This document shows positions 41,360 to 52,107 of a stretch of DNA of 64,000 bases, piece after piece (positions within the stretch are counted from its first letter, which is position 1; each line of letters begins with the position of its first letter). A program made the translations under genes and the position numbers. The notes below the pieces were generated by a model. That model made no database searches and was not told the origin of the DNA. It saw nothing but the letters and a program-made list of their open reading frames with translations. The stretch covers positions 124,001-188,000 of the forward strand of contig NZ_JANKZL010000001.1 of the NCBI RefSeq assembly GCF_027568395.1. Direction: 5' to 3'. Source of the DNA: Aminobacter sp. HY435 (GTDB taxonomy: Bacteria > Pseudomonadota > Alphaproteobacteria > Rhizobiales > Rhizobiaceae).

Positions 41360-41902
41360 TCAACGCCCTGCCACCATTTCGCCCAGCCGCCGAACCGTGT
41401 TCCAGTTGCGCGACGTGCCGACACCGCCTGAACGCTTCGGCGTCAGCGCGCCAAGCAGCCGTGACGTGCCGACGCTGCGAGAGAAATAGAACCAGATGTC
41501 GCCGTCCACGGCGGCCAGCTTCTCATCAGGCGCCACATAGGAACGGAGGCGCTCGATGACGTCAGGGGCCACCGGCTCGCGCATCACCCGCACCGCCACC
41601 TGGTCGGGTTCGCATTCAGCCTCGTCGGGAAACGGATTGGCAGCGACAAGCTTCCGCCAGCCGGCCGCATCCCTGACGATGATGTCGACATGCTTGCCGA
41701 ATTGTTGCGCAAAGGATGCTTCGAGCAGGCGTTCGAGCTCCGGGACGGAGCTATCCGCTTCGAAAACCAGGTTTCCGGTCGCAACCAGCGTGCGTGGATT
41801 GGTAAGTCCGAGATCGCTTGCCATGTCGCGCAGGCCGGACATGACGACGCGCCGGCCAGGGCCGAGGACGATACTGTAGAGAAGCGCGACATAGGTGGTC
41901 AT
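41360..41902 (-). CDS. DUF1697 domain-containing protein
   Basis: 180-residue DUF1697 member, a widespread family of unknown role. The expected pattern is there: TTYVALLYSIVLGPGRRVVMSGLRDMASDLGLTNPRTLVATGNLVFEAD at the N-terminus (family usually has LLRGINVGG..K at the start; here the loop is diverged), DIIVRDAAGWRKLVAANPF, and the C-terminal FSRSVGTSRLLGA with TSRNWNTVRRLGEM. ATG 41902. Lies between pyrG (downstream end 62 bp away) and the VOC gene on the same strand. Confidence 0.85.
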   Translation of the reverse strand: MTTYVALLYSIVLGPGRRVVMSGLRDMASDLGLTNPRTLVATGNLVFEADSSVPELERLLEASFAQQFGKHVDIIVRDAAGWRKLVAANPFPDEAECEPDQVAVRVMREPVAPDVIERLRSYVAPDEKLAAVDGDIWFYFSRSVGTSRLLGALTPKRSGGVGTSRNWNTVRRLGEMVAGR

Positions 41903-41964
41903 GCGCGGCACAGCCACTGGGAGGAAATGCGCGCCGGCGCGTTCACGTCGGCGCGCATGAGAGA

Positions 41965-43593
41965 TCAGACCAGCCGGCTCTGTTCAACGGCGGCTTCGAT
42001 GAAGCTCGCAAACAGCGGGTGCGGCTCCAGCGGACGGCTCTTCAGCTCCGGATGGTACTGGACGCCGATGAACCAGGGATGGTCGGGATATTCGACCGTC
42101 TCGGGCAGCACGCCGTCGGGCGACATGCCGGCAAAGACCAGGCCACACTCTTCGAGGCGATCCTTGTAGTCGATGTTGACCTCGTAGCGGTGGCGGTGAC
42201 GCTCGGAGATGTCGGTGTCGCCGTAAATCTCGGCGATCTTCGAGCCCTCGGTCAGCTTCGCTTCGAATGCGCCGAGACGCATCGTACCGCCGAGATCGCC
42301 GGATGCCCGGCGTTTCTCGAGCATATTGCCCTTGAGCCATTCGGTCATCAGGCCGACGACCGGCTCCTTGGTGGCCCCGAATTCGGTCGACGAGGCATTT
42401 TCGATGCCGGCCAGCGAACGGGCCGCCTCGATACAGGCCATCTGCATGCCGAAGCAGATGCCGAAATACGGCACCTTGCGCTCGCGCGCGAACTTGGCCG
42501 CCAGGATCTTGCCTTCCGAGCCACGCTCGCCGAAGCCGCCGGGAACCAGGATGCCGTGGACCTTTTCGAGGAACGGTGCCGGGTCTTCCTTCTCGAAGAC
42601 CTCGCTCTCGATCCAGTCGAGCTTGACCTTGACGTTGTTGGCGAGGCCGCCATGCGACAGCGCCTCGATCAGCGATTTGTAGGCATCCTTGAGGCCGGTG
42701 TACTTGCCGACGACGGCAATCGTCACTTCGCCTTCCGGATTGTGGATCAACTGGGAGACGTTCTGCCAGGGATCGAGGCGCGGCTTGGGCGCCGGATCGA
42801 TGCCGAAGGCGGCCAGCACTTCCGAATCCAGGCCTTCCTTGTGATAGGCCAAGGGCACATCGTAGATGTGGCCGACGTCGAGCGCCTGAATGACCGCCGA
42901 CTCCCTGACATTGCAGAACAGCGACAGCTTGCGGCGCTCTTCCTTTGGGATATCACGGTCGGCGCGCACCAGAAGGATGTCGGGTGCGATGCCGATGGAG
43001 CGCAGCTCCTTGACCGAATGCTGCGTCGGCTTGGTCTTGAGTTCGCCGGCCGTCGGAATGTACGGCATCAAGGTCAGATGCACGTAGACCGCATTGTTGC
43101 GCGGCAGGTCGTTGCCGAGCTGGCGGATCGCCTCGAGGAACGGCATCGCTTCGATGTCGCCGACGGTGCCGCCGATCTCGCAGAGCACGAAGTCGTACTC
43201 GTCATTGCCGTCGAGGATGAAGTTCTTGATCTCGTCGGTAACGTGCGGAATGACCTGCACGGTTGCACCGAGATAATCGCCGCGCCGCTCGCGTTCGATG
43301 ATGTTCTTGTAGATGCGACCGGTGGTGATGTTGTCGCTCTGGTTCGCCGAGCGTCCGGTGAACCGTTCGTAATGTCCGAGGTCGAGATCCGTTTCCGCGC
43401 CGTCATCGGTCACGAACACCTCACCATGCTGGTAAGGCGACATCGTTCCGGGATCGACGTTGAGATATGGATCGAGCTTGCGGATGCGCACGCGATATCC
43501 GCGTGCTTGCAGGAGGGCCCCAAGGGCTGCTGCGGCTATGCCTTTTCCAAGGGAAGAGACCACGCCGCCGGTAATAAAAACATATCGCGCCAT
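41965..43593 (-). CDS. pyrG: CTP synthase
   Basis: 542-residue CTP synthetase, aminating UTP with glutamine-derived ammonia. The N-terminal synthase domain begins [17 protein letters not shown] and contains [38 protein letters not shown]. The C-terminal class I glutaminase has the nucleophile cysteine in YFGICFGMQ and the His/Glu pair in [12 protein letters not shown] 43593 gives the standard MARYVF start; an ATG three codons upstream (43602) is equally possible. In relatives secG and pyrG are close together; here an L,D-transpeptidase gene with its own terminator stands between them. Confidence 0.97.
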   Translation of the reverse strand: MARYVFITGGVVSSLGKGIAAAALGALLQARGYRVRIRKLDPYLNVDPGTMSPYQHGEVFVTDDGAETDLDLGHYERFTGRSANQSDNITTGRIYKNIIERERRGDYLGATVQVIPHVTDEIKNFILDGNDEYDFVLCEIGGTVGDIEAMPFLEAIRQLGNDLPRNNAVYVHLTLMPYIPTAGELKTKPTQHSVKELRSIGIAPDILLVRADRDIPKEERRKLSLFCNVRESAVIQALDVGHIYDVPLAYHKEGLDSEVLAAFGIDPAPKPRLDPWQNVSQLIHNPEGEVTIAVVGKYTGLKDAYKSLIEALSHGGLANNVKVKLDWIESEVFEKEDPAPFLEKVHGILVPGGFGERGSEGKILAAKFARERKVPYFGICFGMQMACIEAARSLAGIENASSTEFGATKEPVVGLMTEWLKGNMLEKRRASGDLGGTMRLGAFEAKLTEGSKIAEIYGDTDISERHRHRYEVNIDYKDRLEECGLVFAGMSPDGVLPETVEYPDHPWFIGVQYHPELKSRPLEPHPLFASFIEAAVEQSRLV

Positions 43594-43703
43594 GGGATTC
43601 ATCGCTTAACGCGGCCAAATCGATTCCGCCAGTGAAAAATCCGCCGCGTCGGACTTTTCCCTATATGGCTGTTCAACATTGCTGCCTGGCAGGCCGCGCA
43701 AAC

Positions 43704-43728
43704 AAAAAGGCCGGCGTGACCGCCGGCC
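43704..43728 (-). terminator. terminator of the L,D-transpeptidase gene
   Basis: GGCCGGCG (43709-43716) pairs with CGCCGGCC (43721-43728), loop TGAC, and on the minus strand is followed by five T (43708-43704). It lies 24 bp after the stop codon at 43753. Confidence 0.9.
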
Positions 43729-43752
43729 CGCTATCAGCGTTGTGAAAACGCC

Positions 43753-44850
43753 TTACATGACGATAACTTCAGAGCCCATCTTCACGCGATTGTAGAGATC
43801 CATGACATGGTCATTGACCATGCGGAAGCAACCGTTGGAAGAATTTGTGCCGATCGTCTGCGGCTGATTGGTGCCGTGGATACGTATATGGGTATCCTTC
43901 TTGCCCTGGTAAAGGTAGATGGCGCGCGCACCGAGCGGGTTTTCCGGCCCGCCATTCATGCCGTCCTTGTACTGGCCGTACTTCTTGGGCTCGCGCTCCT
44001 GCATGTCCTTGGTCGGAATCCAGCGCGGCCATTCCTGCTTGTCGCCGATGGTCGCCTTGCCCTTGAATTCGAGCCCTTCGCGACCGACCGCGATGGCATA
44101 GCGACGCGCTGTCGACGGCGACTCGATCAGATAGAGGTAACGCGAACCGGTATCGACGACGATCTGGCCACGTTCGTAGCCGGGGAACGACACTTCCTGC
44201 GGCTCGAAATCGGACTTTACCTTGAACTGCTTCTTGGCCTGCTTGGCCTGCAGTACGGCGTCGAGCGCCCGGGTCTGCGGAAGCATCGACTGCTGCGGCG
44301 CGGTCCCGCCAAATATGCCGGCCAGCAAACCGCTCTGGCGCGGGCGATCCTGGCCCTCGCTGCGCAACTCGCCGCTGTTGCCCGACGAGGCAACTTCCAG
44401 CGCGTCGGGGACGAGCGGCTCGATCGGCTTCATCACCTCGAGCGGCTGCAGATTGCGCTTCGGCGCGGGCGCGGCAACGCCTGCGACCTGGGTCGTCGCC
44501 TTCTCCGCCTTCTTCAGCCGCGCCAGTTCGCGCGCCTGGTCAGCCTTCTGCTTGGCGGCCTCGCGCATCGCCATTTTCTTGGCTTCGAGCATCTTGAGGC
44601 GGGCGGATTCCTTGTCCGCCTTGATCTTGGCTTCCAACTGCTTGATTCGGGCCAGATCCTCGTCGGTCGGCTTCTTCTTTTTCTTCAGCTGCTTGAGTTC
44701 TGCCGCGTCCGACTTTGCGGCAACGGCAATGACGTCGCTTGCAACTCCGGGTTGCGGAGTCTCAACCCGGCCGGCGGGAGTTGCGGCATAGGCCGTTGAG
44801 CCCAGGAGGGAGGCACAAAGACCAGCTAGAAGGATGCGGCGGAGCTGCAT
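43753..44850 (-). CDS. L,D-transpeptidase (YkuD domain), secreted
   Basis: 365-residue exported enzyme. A cleavable signal peptide (MQLRRILLAGLCASLLGSTAYA, then AT) is followed by a Lys/Glu/Ala-rich coiled-coil stretch (residues ~48-120, KQLKKKKKPTDEDLARIKQLEAK), a spacer, and the C-terminal YkuD catalytic domain: RGQIVVDTGSRYLYLIES, HIRIHGTNQP with the catalytic histidine and SSNGCFRM with the nucleophile cysteine. Such enzymes form 3-3 crosslinks in peptidoglycan or attach proteins to it, and are abundant in polar-growing Rhizobiales. Monocistronic between secG and pyrG. Confidence 0.93.
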   Translation of the reverse strand: MQLRRILLAGLCASLLGSTAYAATPAGRVETPQPGVASDVIAVAAKSDAAELKQLKKKKKPTDEDLARIKQLEAKIKADKESARLKMLEAKKMAMREAAKQKADQARELARLKKAEKATTQVAGVAAPAPKRNLQPLEVMKPIEPLVPDALEVASSGNSGELRSEGQDRPRQSGLLAGIFGGTAPQQSMLPQTRALDAVLQAKQAKKQFKVKSDFEPQEVSFPGYERGQIVVDTGSRYLYLIESPSTARRYAIAVGREGLEFKGKATIGDKQEWPRWIPTKDMQEREPKKYGQYKDGMNGGPENPLGARAIYLYQGKKDTHIRIHGTNQPQTIGTNSSNGCFRMVNDHVMDLYNRVKMGSEVIVM

Positions 44851-45065
44851 GGCGAAGGATCCCGAAATCTACGCAAATGGTTGCGCGGCGACGCATGGTG
44901 GCCCCTGCCCCTCAGCCTGCCGCGAGTCAGCTATAGTCGATTAGCCGGAGAAGCCTCAAGGGAGCCGGCCGTGGCGACGTGATCGAATTTTCGTGATTGT
45001 GCAGCATTTGCCGCGACTGTGTTCAAACAACAACAGGTTGCGGCGCTGAAGCCCGCTTTGGGGCC

Positions 45066-45087
45066 GGCGCGCCCGCAAAGGCGCGCC
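45066..45087. repeat. GC-rich palindromic hairpin downstream of secG
   Basis: Two GGCGCGCC copies (45066-45073 and 45080-45087), each self-complementary, form a perfect 8-bp hairpin with loop CGCAAA, 45 bp beyond the secG stop. No T-tract, so its role is unclear. The rest of the 282-bp gap 44851-45132 shows no gene. Confidence 0.5.
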
Positions 45088-45132
45088 AAGTCGTATTCAG
45101 ATCGACATTGCGGTCGAAATCGAACCGCTGGG

Positions 45133-45588
45133 TCAGTTCGGAACCTGCGGTGCGGCGGGAGCCGGTGCTGCCGCCGGCTGTTCCGGAGCGGCAGGTGCGG
45201 CCGCCGGTTCGCCCGCTGCGGGAGCGGCAGGCGCCGCATCCGTTGCCGGTGCGGCAGGCGTGGCGGGGGCCGGCGCGGAACCGCCGAGCTGGTCGAGGAC
45301 GCCCTTGCCGCCGGTGGTCGAGCCGCCCTGCGTGGTCGGGGCGCGGTCGAGCACGTCGATATCCCTTGGTGCGTAGCGGGCGATGACCGAGAGCATCAGC
45401 GAGGTGACGAAGAATGCCGTCGCAAGGATCGCGGTTGCGCGCGTCAGCGCGTTGGCGGCGCCGCGGGCGCTCATGAAGCCGGAACCGCCGCCGATGCCGA
45501 GGCCACCACCTTCGGAACGCTGCAGGAGCACAACGCCCACGAGGGCGAGCACGACCATCAGATGGATGACGATGATGACGGTTTCCAT
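45133..45588 (-). CDS. secG: preprotein translocase subunit SecG
   Basis: 151-residue SecG of the SecYEG channel. Two membrane helices (TVIIVIHLMVVLALVGVVLL and ATAILATAFFVTSLMLSVIA) flank the conserved cytoplasmic loop LQRSEGGGLGIGGGSGFMSARGAANALTRATA. A long low-complexity Ala/Pro tail (last ~65 residues) is typical of alphaproteobacterial SecG and roughly doubles its size relative to the E. coli protein. It lies 156 bp downstream of tpiA, the usual tpiA-secG order. Confidence 0.95.
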   Translation of the reverse strand: METVIIVIHLMVVLALVGVVLLQRSEGGGLGIGGGSGFMSARGAANALTRATAILATAFFVTSLMLSVIARYAPRDIDVLDRAPTTQGGSTTGGKGVLDQLGGSAPAPATPAAPATDAAPAAPAAGEPAAAPAAPEQPAAAPAPAAPQVPN

Positions 45589-45710
45589 TGCGCTTCCTGG
45601 GATCTTTCCTGAAGGGGTCTAGCCGGAACGATGAAACAACCTAGGTTCCGGAGGCGGCTCAATACAATGCTTTGTCAGCATTTCCAAGCCCGCCGCCCGA
45701 ATATGGGGAA

Positions 45711-45738
45711 GCGCGCAGCCATTGCAACGGCTGCGCGC
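45711..45738 (-). terminator. hairpin after tpiA (probable terminator)
   Basis: GCGCGCAGCC (45711-45720) and GGCTGCGCGC (45729-45738) form a perfect 10-bp stem just 6 bp beyond the tpiA stop. The minus-strand tail is TTCCCC, a weak T-tract, so termination may be partial and allow read-through to secG. Confidence 0.6.
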
Positions 45739-45744
45739 TGCAAC

Positions 45745-46509
45745 TCAGAACTTGCGATAGGCCTCGGCGATGCCGAGGAAGTCCGCCGCCTTGAGGCTCG
45801 CGCCGCCGACGAGCGCCCCATCGACATTGGCGACAGCCAGCAGTTCGTTGGCATTCGAGGGCTTCACCGAGCCGCCATAGAGAATGCGCATCTTCGAAGC
45901 GGCCTCGCCCAGCTTTTCAGCGAGGCGGGCGCGGATATGGGCGTGCGCCTCCGCGACATCCTCGACCGTCGGCGTCAGGCCGGTGCCGATGGCCCATACC
46001 GGTTCGTAGGCAACGATCGCGTTGGCCGGCGTCGCCGTTGCCGGAACCGACCCGTCGATCTGACGCGACAGCACGTCAAGCGTCGCGCCGCCTTCGCGCT
46101 CGGCCCTGGTTTCGCCGACGCAGATCACGGCCACCAACCCTGCCCGCCATGCGGCTTCCGCCTTGGCCTTGACGACCGCGTCTGTCTCGCCATGGTCCGC
46201 ACGGCGCTCGGAATGGCCGACGATGACGTGGCTGGCGCCGGCGTCCTTCAGCATTTCAGCCGAAATGTCGCCGGTATGGGCACCGCTTTCGTTGGCATGG
46301 CAATCCTGCCCGCCCGCCTTGACCGGGGTGCGATGAAGAATCTCGGCGGCGCGCGAGAGCAGCGTCGCGGGAACGCAGATCAGCGCCTCGGTTTCGGCGT
46401 CGAGGCCGCCCATGTAGCCGCTCGCGATGCCGCGCAATTCGTTCAACGACGTGCTCGTGCCGTTCATTTTCCAGTTGCCTGCGACAAGTGGGCGGATACC
46501 TGGAGTCAT
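45745..46509 (-). CDS. tpiA: triosephosphate isomerase
   Basis: 254-residue TIM-barrel enzyme interconverting dihydroxyacetone phosphate and glyceraldehyde 3-phosphate. Asn/Lys in VAGNWKMNG, catalytic histidine in VIVGHSERR, catalytic glutamate in [11 protein letters not shown] and the phosphate loop [12 protein letters not shown] are all present. ATG 46509 ([17 protein letters not shown]); the frame extends 20 codons further without homology. Divergent from ppiD across 144 bp. Confidence 0.97.
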   Translation of the reverse strand: MTPGIRPLVAGNWKMNGTSTSLNELRGIASGYMGGLDAETEALICVPATLLSRAAEILHRTPVKAGGQDCHANESGAHTGDISAEMLKDAGASHVIVGHSERRADHGETDAVVKAKAEAAWRAGLVAVICVGETRAEREGGATLDVLSRQIDGSVPATATPANAIVAYEPVWAIGTGLTPTVEDVAEAHAHIRARLAEKLGEAASKMRILYGGSVKPSNANELLAVANVDGALVGGASLKAADFLGIAEAYRKF

Positions 46510-46653
46510 CTGCTCTTCCCTCGAAAACGTTACGCGATCGAGCCCCTCACTACCAAAAACAAGCCACAAAGCAATCGACAGTGGCGTCGAAGGACGCTAT
46601 TGCGCTTCGTTCATGCAGGCGCGTGCGACAATGCGCGAATACGGGATGTGAAA

Positions 46654-48552
46654 ATGCTCGAAACGATGCGAAGTGCTGCTGGAACCTGGGTCGCGAAGCT
46701 GCTGCTTCTGCTGCTCGTGGTGAGCTTCGCGATCTGGGGCATTTCCGGCTCGATGCTCAACCCGGCCGGCGGCGACAATGTCGTCACGGTCGGCGGCACC
46801 AAGGTCAATGCCACGGAATACCGGCTGGCGCACGACCGGCAGCTCAATGTCATGTCGCAGCAGTTCGGCCAGCGGCTGACCCGCGAACAGGCCACCGCGC
46901 TCGGCATCGACAACCAGGTGCTGTCGCAGCTCGTCGCAGGCGCGGTTCTCGACGAGCAAGCCCGCAAGCTCGGCCTTGGCCTGTCCAAGGATCGCCTCGC
47001 CCAACTGACCTGGGACGACCCCACTTTTCAGAACGCCAGCGGCCAGTTCGACCGCCAGGCTTTCGAATACATCCTGCGCCAGATCGGCATGCGCCCCGAG
47101 GACTATCTGAAGAATCGCGCCCAGTTCGCGGTGCGCCAGCAGATCGTCGAAGCGGTGTCCGATGGCATGAAGGCGCCTGATACCTTCCTGCGCGCTGTCG
47201 CCTTGTACCGCGGCGAAGACCGCACCATCGATTATCTGACCCTGCCGAAGTCGCTGGTCGAGCCGATTGCCGCTCCCACCGACGAGGTCCTCACCGCCTG
47301 GTTCGAGGAAAACAAGAAGACATACGCGGCGCCCGAATTCCGCAAGGTCAGCTACGTCAAGCTCGAGCCCGAAGACATCATGGACCTCGGCTCGATCACC
47401 GACGAACAGGTCCGCCAGGACTACGATAAGAACAAGTCGCATTTCACGACGCCAGAGGTGCGCAGGATCGACCAGCTGGTCTTCGCCAACGCCGACGCCG
47501 CCAAGGCAGCCTCCGACGCCATCAAGGGCGGCGAAAGCTTCGACAAGGTCGTCGCGGACCAGGGCAAGACCACGGCCGACGTCACGCTCGGCACGTTGAC
47601 CAAAGACCAGATTGCCGACAAGGCAGTGGCCGACGCCGCCTTTGCGCTGCAGCCCAACCAGGTCAGCGATGTGGTCCAGGGCACTTTCGGCCCGGTGTTG
47701 CTGCGCGTCAGCGAAATCACGCCTGAGGCGACCAAGTCGCTCGACGACGTCAAGGACCAGATCCGCAAGGACCTGGCGCTTGCCGAAGCCAACCGCATCC
47801 TGCTCGATGTCCACGACCAGTATGAAGACGCTCGCGCTGGTGGCGACTCGATGAAGGCCGCTGCCGAAAAGCTCAAGCTCAAGATGGTGACCGTCGATGC
47901 CATCGACCGCGCCGGACAGGCGCCGGATGGCTCCGTCATCAGCACGCTGCCGGATTCGCGCAACCTCATCCAGGCTGCTTTCGAGGCCGAGACCGGCACC
48001 GAGAACCAGCCGCTCAACGTCGGCACCAACGGCTTCGTGTTCTACGAGGTCGACGGCATCACCCCGGCGCGCGAGCGCACGCTCGACGAAGTGCGCGAGA
48101 AGGTCGTTGTCGACTGGACAGCGGCCGAGACGGCCAGGCAGCTTTCCAGCAAGGCTGCCGAACTCGAAAAGCGCCTCAAGGACGGCGCCGAACTCGACGC
48201 CATCGCCACAGAACTCAAGCTTGAGAAGCAGACCAAGCGTGGCCTCAAGCGCGAAGCCGACGACGCCGACTTCGGTCGCGAGGGTGCGGTCGCGATGTTC
48301 GCCATGGGCCAGGGTGGCACGGGCGTCATCCCATCGCCATCAGGCGACTCACAGATCTTGTTCAAGGTCACCGAAGTGTTCGAACCGGCCGGCGTCGATG
48401 CCAGCTCGGTCCCCGAGGACGCCCGGACGACCTTCGCCTCCGGCATGTCCGCCGACCTGCTCGATCAGCTCGTGGCCCAGCTGCAGGCGGAATACGGCGC
48501 ATCGGTCAACGAGACGGCGATCGCCCGCGCGCTCCAGGTAGGAACGCCATGA
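46654..48552 (+). CDS. ppiD: membrane-anchored peptidyl-prolyl isomerase/chaperone PpiD
   Basis: 632-residue periplasmic folding factor. A short cytoplasmic N-terminus and one uncleaved membrane helix ([20 protein letters not shown]) are followed by a SurA_N-like chaperone domain ([23 protein letters not shown]) and a parvulin-like domain around [36 protein letters not shown] and [24 protein letters not shown] 46654; a GTG two codons upstream (46648) is possible. The frame is open 341 codons further upstream, but that is the tpiA complement. Its stop overlaps trpD by 4 bp, the ppiD-trpD-trpC arrangement usual in Rhizobiales. Confidence 0.94.
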   Translation: MLETMRSAAGTWVAKLLLLLLVVSFAIWGISGSMLNPAGGDNVVTVGGTKVNATEYRLAHDRQLNVMSQQFGQRLTREQATALGIDNQVLSQLVAGAVLDEQARKLGLGLSKDRLAQLTWDDPTFQNASGQFDRQAFEYILRQIGMRPEDYLKNRAQFAVRQQIVEAVSDGMKAPDTFLRAVALYRGEDRTIDYLTLPKSLVEPIAAPTDEVLTAWFEENKKTYAAPEFRKVSYVKLEPEDIMDLGSITDEQVRQDYDKNKSHFTTPEVRRIDQLVFANADAAKAASDAIKGGESFDKVVADQGKTTADVTLGTLTKDQIADKAVADAAFALQPNQVSDVVQGTFGPVLLRVSEITPEATKSLDDVKDQIRKDLALAEANRILLDVHDQYEDARAGGDSMKAAAEKLKLKMVTVDAIDRAGQAPDGSVISTLPDSRNLIQAAFEAETGTENQPLNVGTNGFVFYEVDGITPARERTLDEVREKVVVDWTAAETARQLSSKAAELEKRLKDGAELDAIATELKLEKQTKRGLKREADDADFGREGAVAMFAMGQGGTGVIPSPSGDSQILFKVTEVFEPAGVDASSVPEDARTTFASGMSADLLDQLVAQLQAEYGASVNETAIARALQVGTP

Positions 48553-49559
48553 GCGCGCTGAAGCCGCATATCGCCAAGGTCGCCGCTGGCACGCCGCTCA
48601 GCTTCGACGAGGCGCGCGAGGCGTTCGACATCATCATGTCGGGCGAAGCCACACCCGGCCAGATCGGCGGTTTCCTGATGGCGCTGCGCGTCCGCGGCGA
48701 GACGGTCAGCGAAATCTCCGGCGCCGTCGCCACGATGCGCGACAAGATGCTGCGCGTCGAGGCCCCCGCGGATGCCGTCGACATCGTCGGCACCGGCGGC
48801 GACGGTTCCCACAGCGTCAACATCTCGACGGCTTCCGCCTTTGTCATCGCGGGTGCGGGCGTGCCCGTCGCCAAGCATGGCAATCGCGGCCTGTCGTCGT
48901 TGACCGGCGCGGCAGATGTCTTGACCGCGCTCGGCGTCAACATCGACCTCACTCCGGAGGCGATCGGCTCCTGCATCCGTCAGGCCGGCGTCGGCTTCAT
49001 GTTTGCGCCGGCCCATCACCCGGCGATGAAGCACGTCGGCGCGACACGTGTCGAACTCGGCACCCGCACCATCTTCAATCTGCTTGGACCGCTCTCCAAT
49101 CCGGCCGGCGTCAACCGCCAGCTGGTCGGTGTGTTCTCGGCCGAATGGGTCGAACCGGTCGCGGAAACGCTGAAGGAACTGGGTGCGGAACACGTCTGGG
49201 TCGTTCATGGCGACGGCTACGACGAGATCACCACGACCGGCGAGACTCATGTCGCGGCCCTCGCCAACGGCGCGATAACCACCTTCACGTTGTCGCCTGA
49301 GCAAGTCGGCTTGCCGCGACACACACGCGAAGAACTGCGCGGCGGAGATTCAGCCTACAACGCCGAAGCGCTGCGTAACGTTCTGGAAGGCGCCAAAGGC
49401 GCCTATCGCGACACGGTGCTGATGAACGCCGGCGCCGGCCTCGTCATCGCCGACAAGGCTTTGACCCTTGCCGAAGGCGTGAAGCTTGCAGCGGACTCGA
49501 TCGACAGCGGCAACGCCCGCGCCGTGCTCGAACGGCTCGTCCGCGTCTCCAACGGATAA
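48549..49559 (+). CDS. trpD: anthranilate phosphoribosyltransferase
   Basis: 336-residue enzyme of tryptophan synthesis, attaching phosphoribosyl pyrophosphate to anthranilate. The PRPP-binding [39 protein letters not shown] and [35 protein letters not shown] are standard. ATG 48549 overlaps the ppiD stop (ATGA), and trpC follows after 4 bp. trpE/trpG and trpFBA are not in the window, so tryptophan genes are split as usual in this group. Confidence 0.97.
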   Translation: MSALKPHIAKVAAGTPLSFDEAREAFDIIMSGEATPGQIGGFLMALRVRGETVSEISGAVATMRDKMLRVEAPADAVDIVGTGGDGSHSVNISTASAFVIAGAGVPVAKHGNRGLSSLTGAADVLTALGVNIDLTPEAIGSCIRQAGVGFMFAPAHHPAMKHVGATRVELGTRTIFNLLGPLSNPAGVNRQLVGVFSAEWVEPVAETLKELGAEHVWVVHGDGYDEITTTGETHVAALANGAITTFTLSPEQVGLPRHTREELRGGDSAYNAEALRNVLEGAKGAYRDTVLMNAGAGLVIADKALTLAEGVKLAADSIDSGNARAVLERLVRVSNG

Positions 49560-49563
49560 CAGC

Positions 49564-50376
49564 ATGGCCGACATTCTCCGCCGCATCGAAGCCTACAAGC
49601 GCGAGGAGATCGCCGCGGCCAAGGCCGCGCTGCCGCTCGCCGAGCTCAAGGCGCGGGCCCGCGACGTCGCCAAGCCGCGCGGCTTTCTCGCCGCGCTCGA
49701 GGCCAAGCGCAGTCAGGGCCGCTTTGCCCTGATCGCCGAAATCAAGAAGGCGAGCCCGTCCAAGGGCCTTATCCGCCCGGACTTCGACCCACCGGCCTTG
49801 GCACAGGCTTATGCCGAAGGCGGCGCAGCCTGCCTGTCGGTGCTGACCGACACGCCTTCGTTCCAGGGCGCGCCCGAATTCCTGACGATGGCGCGCCAGG
49901 CCTGCGCATTGCCGGCCCTGCGCAAGGACTTCATGTTCGAGCCCTACCAGGTCCATGAAGCGCGCGCCTGGGGCGCCGACGCGATCCTGATCATCATGGC
50001 GAGCCTGAGCGACGACGACGCCCGGCTGCTTGAGGACACGGCCTTCGACCTCGGCATGGATGCGTTGATCGAGGTGCATGACGAGGAAGAGACCGAACGC
50101 GCTCTGAAGCTGTCCTCGCGCCTGCTTGGCATCAACAACCGCAACCTCCGGACCTTCGAGGTTGGACTGGAAACCTCCGAACGTCTGGCGCCGATGGTGC
50201 CCGCGGACAGGCTGCTGGTCGGCGAAAGCGGCATCTTCACCCACGACGACTGCCTGCGCCTGCAAAAGTCGGGCATCGGCAGCTTCCTCGTCGGCGAGAG
50301 CCTGATGCGCCAGGCGGATGTCGCGGCGGCAACCCGGGCGCTGCTCGACGGCGCGCCGCTCGCAGCGAGCGCCTGA
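49564..50376 (+). CDS. trpC: indole-3-glycerol-phosphate synthase
   Basis: 270-residue TIM-barrel enzyme closing the indole ring in tryptophan synthesis. [21 protein letters not shown] contains the catalytic lysine and Glu/Lys residues; [42 protein letters not shown] and [11 protein letters not shown] are conserved. Not fused to TrpF. ATG 49564, 4 bp after trpD. moaC starts 1 bp after its stop, so the molybdenum cofactor genes are in the same transcript. Confidence 0.97.
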   Translation: MADILRRIEAYKREEIAAAKAALPLAELKARARDVAKPRGFLAALEAKRSQGRFALIAEIKKASPSKGLIRPDFDPPALAQAYAEGGAACLSVLTDTPSFQGAPEFLTMARQACALPALRKDFMFEPYQVHEARAWGADAILIIMASLSDDDARLLEDTAFDLGMDALIEVHDEEETERALKLSSRLLGINNRNLRTFEVGLETSERLAPMVPADRLLVGESGIFTHDDCLRLQKSGIGSFLVGESLMRQADVAAATRALLDGAPLAASA

Positions 50377-50377
50377 G

Positions 50378-50860
50378 ATGGCCGGCACCCTCACCCACAT
50401 CGGCACGTCGGGCGAGGCCCATATGGTCGACGTCGGCGACAAGGCCGAAACGACGCGCACTGCGATCGCCGAAGGATGCGTCGTGATGCGGGCGGAGACT
50501 CTGGCCCTGATCCTCTCCGGCAACGCCAAGAAGGGCGACGTGCTTGGCACAGCGCGGATTGCCGGCATCATGGCGGCCAAGCGCACGCATGAGCTCGTGC
50601 CGCTGTGCCACCCCATCCTGTTGACCAAGGTTACGGTCGATATCGAACCGGACGAGACGTTGCCAGGCCTGCGCGTAACAGCACTGGCCCGCGTCACCGG
50701 CAAGACTGGCGTCGAGATGGAAGCGCTCACTGCCGCGTCCGTAGCCTGCCTGACCATCTACGACATGGCCAAGGCGGCGGATCGCGGCATGGTCATTTCC
50801 GGCATCCGCCTGGTCGAGAAGACCGGCGGCAAGTCGGGCGACTACAAGGCTGCCGACTAG
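50378..50860 (+). CDS. moaC: cyclic pyranopterin monophosphate synthase
   Basis: 160-residue MoaC, which together with MoaA turns GTP into the molybdopterin precursor c[21 protein letters not shown], the active-site segment [47 protein letters not shown] and the C-terminal GGKSGDY are family hallmarks. ATG 50378 follows the trpC stop by one base, and moeA starts at the base after its own stop, indicating translational coupling along trpC-moaC-moeA. Confidence 0.96.
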   Translation: MAGTLTHIGTSGEAHMVDVGDKAETTRTAIAEGCVVMRAETLALILSGNAKKGDVLGTARIAGIMAAKRTHELVPLCHPILLTKVTVDIEPDETLPGLRVTALARVTGKTGVEMEALTAASVACLTIYDMAKAADRGMVISGIRLVEKTGGKSGDYKAAD

Positions 50861-52066
50861 ATGGCGCTGCTGCCGGTCGCCGAAGCGCTGAAGCTGCTGC
50901 TCGATGGAGCGGCCCCCGCGGCATCCGAGACTGTCGCGCTGGGCGAGGCTGACGGACGCGTGCTGTCGGCGCCGCTGCACGCCTTGCGCACCCAGCCGCC
51001 ATTCGACGCTTCCGCCATGGACGGCTATGCCGTCCGCGCTGCCGACATTGCATCCTTGCCGGCGCAGCTGGCCGTCATCGGCACCGCCGCGGCGGGAAAG
51101 CAGTATGCCGGATCGCTGGCGCCGGGCCAGACGGTACGCATCTTCACCGGCGCTCCGGTGCCCGCTGGCGCGGACACGGTTGTCATTCAGGAAAACGTGC
51201 GTGACCTCGGCAAGGGCAAGGTCGAGATCGTCGAACCGACCGTGCCCGGCCGCAACATCCGCAAGAGTGGCCTCGACTTCAGGCAAGGTGACATGATCCT
51301 CGACTCGGGTCGCCTGATCGAGTCGGCCGCATTGTCGCTCATCGCCGCCGCCAACCACCCGACCGTCGTAGTCAACCGCGCCCCTCTGGTGGCGATCATC
51401 GCCACGGGCGACGAACTGCTGCCGCCTGGCAGCACCCCCGGCCCCGACCAGATCATCGCCTCGAACTCCTATGGCGTCGGCGCAATCTCCCGCTCGGTCG
51501 GGGCGCGCGTGCTCGATCTCGGCATCGCCCCCGACCGCAAGGAGGCAATCGCCACACTGGTCAACAAGGCGCTCGACGCCAAGGCCGACGTCATCGTCAC
51601 CCTGGGTGGCGCTTCCGTCGGCGACCACGATTTGGTCCACGCGGTGCTGACCGATCTCGGCATGTCGCTCGATTTCTGGAAGATCGCGATGCGCCCCGGC
51701 AAGCCGCTGATGTTTGGCCGGCTTGGCGAGACGCGCTGTCTCGGGCTGCCCGGCAATCCGGTCGCCAGCCTGATCTGCTCGCATATTTTCCTCAAGCCGC
51801 TGCTGGCGGCGCTGTCCGGCCGCGCCTATGAAGCAGACATACGCAACGCCACGCTTGACGCGCCGCTCGGCGCCAACGATCTGCGCCAGGACTACGTTCG
51901 CGGCGTCGCGCGCAAGACGCCGGACGGCCTTGTTGTCACGCCCTACACCGTCCAGGATTCGTCGATGCTGCGGACGCTGACGGAAGCCAATTGTGCGATT
52001 GTCCGCGAGCCGTTCGCACCGGCAGCAGTCGCGGGCGACTCCTGCCGCCTCCTGATGCTGCGCTGA
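50861..52066 (+). CDS. moeA: molybdopterin molybdenumtransferase MoeA
   Basis: 401-residue enzyme that inserts molybdate into adenylylated molybdopterin. Motifs: PPFDASAMDGYAVRAADI near residue 45, FTGAPVPAGADTVVIQENV, MPKG-type loop as GRNIRKSGLDFRQGDMIL, the MoCF domain LVAIIATGDELLPPGSTPGPDQIIASNSYGV, and VTLGGASVGDHDLV, followed by RPGKPLMFGRL and GLPGNPVASLI. ATG 50861 directly follows the moaC TAG. lexA lies 107 bp downstream behind its own SOS-controlled promoter. Confidence 0.97.
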   Translation: MALLPVAEALKLLLDGAAPAASETVALGEADGRVLSAPLHALRTQPPFDASAMDGYAVRAADIASLPAQLAVIGTAAAGKQYAGSLAPGQTVRIFTGAPVPAGADTVVIQENVRDLGKGKVEIVEPTVPGRNIRKSGLDFRQGDMILDSGRLIESAALSLIAAANHPTVVVNRAPLVAIIATGDELLPPGSTPGPDQIIASNSYGVGAISRSVGARVLDLGIAPDRKEAIATLVNKALDAKADVIVTLGGASVGDHDLVHAVLTDLGMSLDFWKIAMRPGKPLMFGRLGETRCLGLPGNPVASLICSHIFLKPLLAALSGRAYEADIRNATLDAPLGANDLRQDYVRGVARKTPDGLVVTPYTVQDSSMLRTLTEANCAIVREPFAPAAVAGDSCRLLMLR

Positions 52067-52107
52067 ACGCAAAGCCACGCCCTCTTCATCAAATATAAAC
52101 AGTTGCA

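Noticed and set aside
45100-45145. A tRNA T-arm-like segment (GCGGTTCGATTTCGACCGC) after secG, where tRNA-Leu occurs in some bacteria
   Set aside because: No acceptor, D or anticodon arm can be placed around it; it is just a short stem-loop.
45631-46653. A 341-codon N-terminal extension of ppiD
   Set aside because: It is the complement of tpiA and lacks homology; the membrane-anchored PpiD start at 46654 matches the family.
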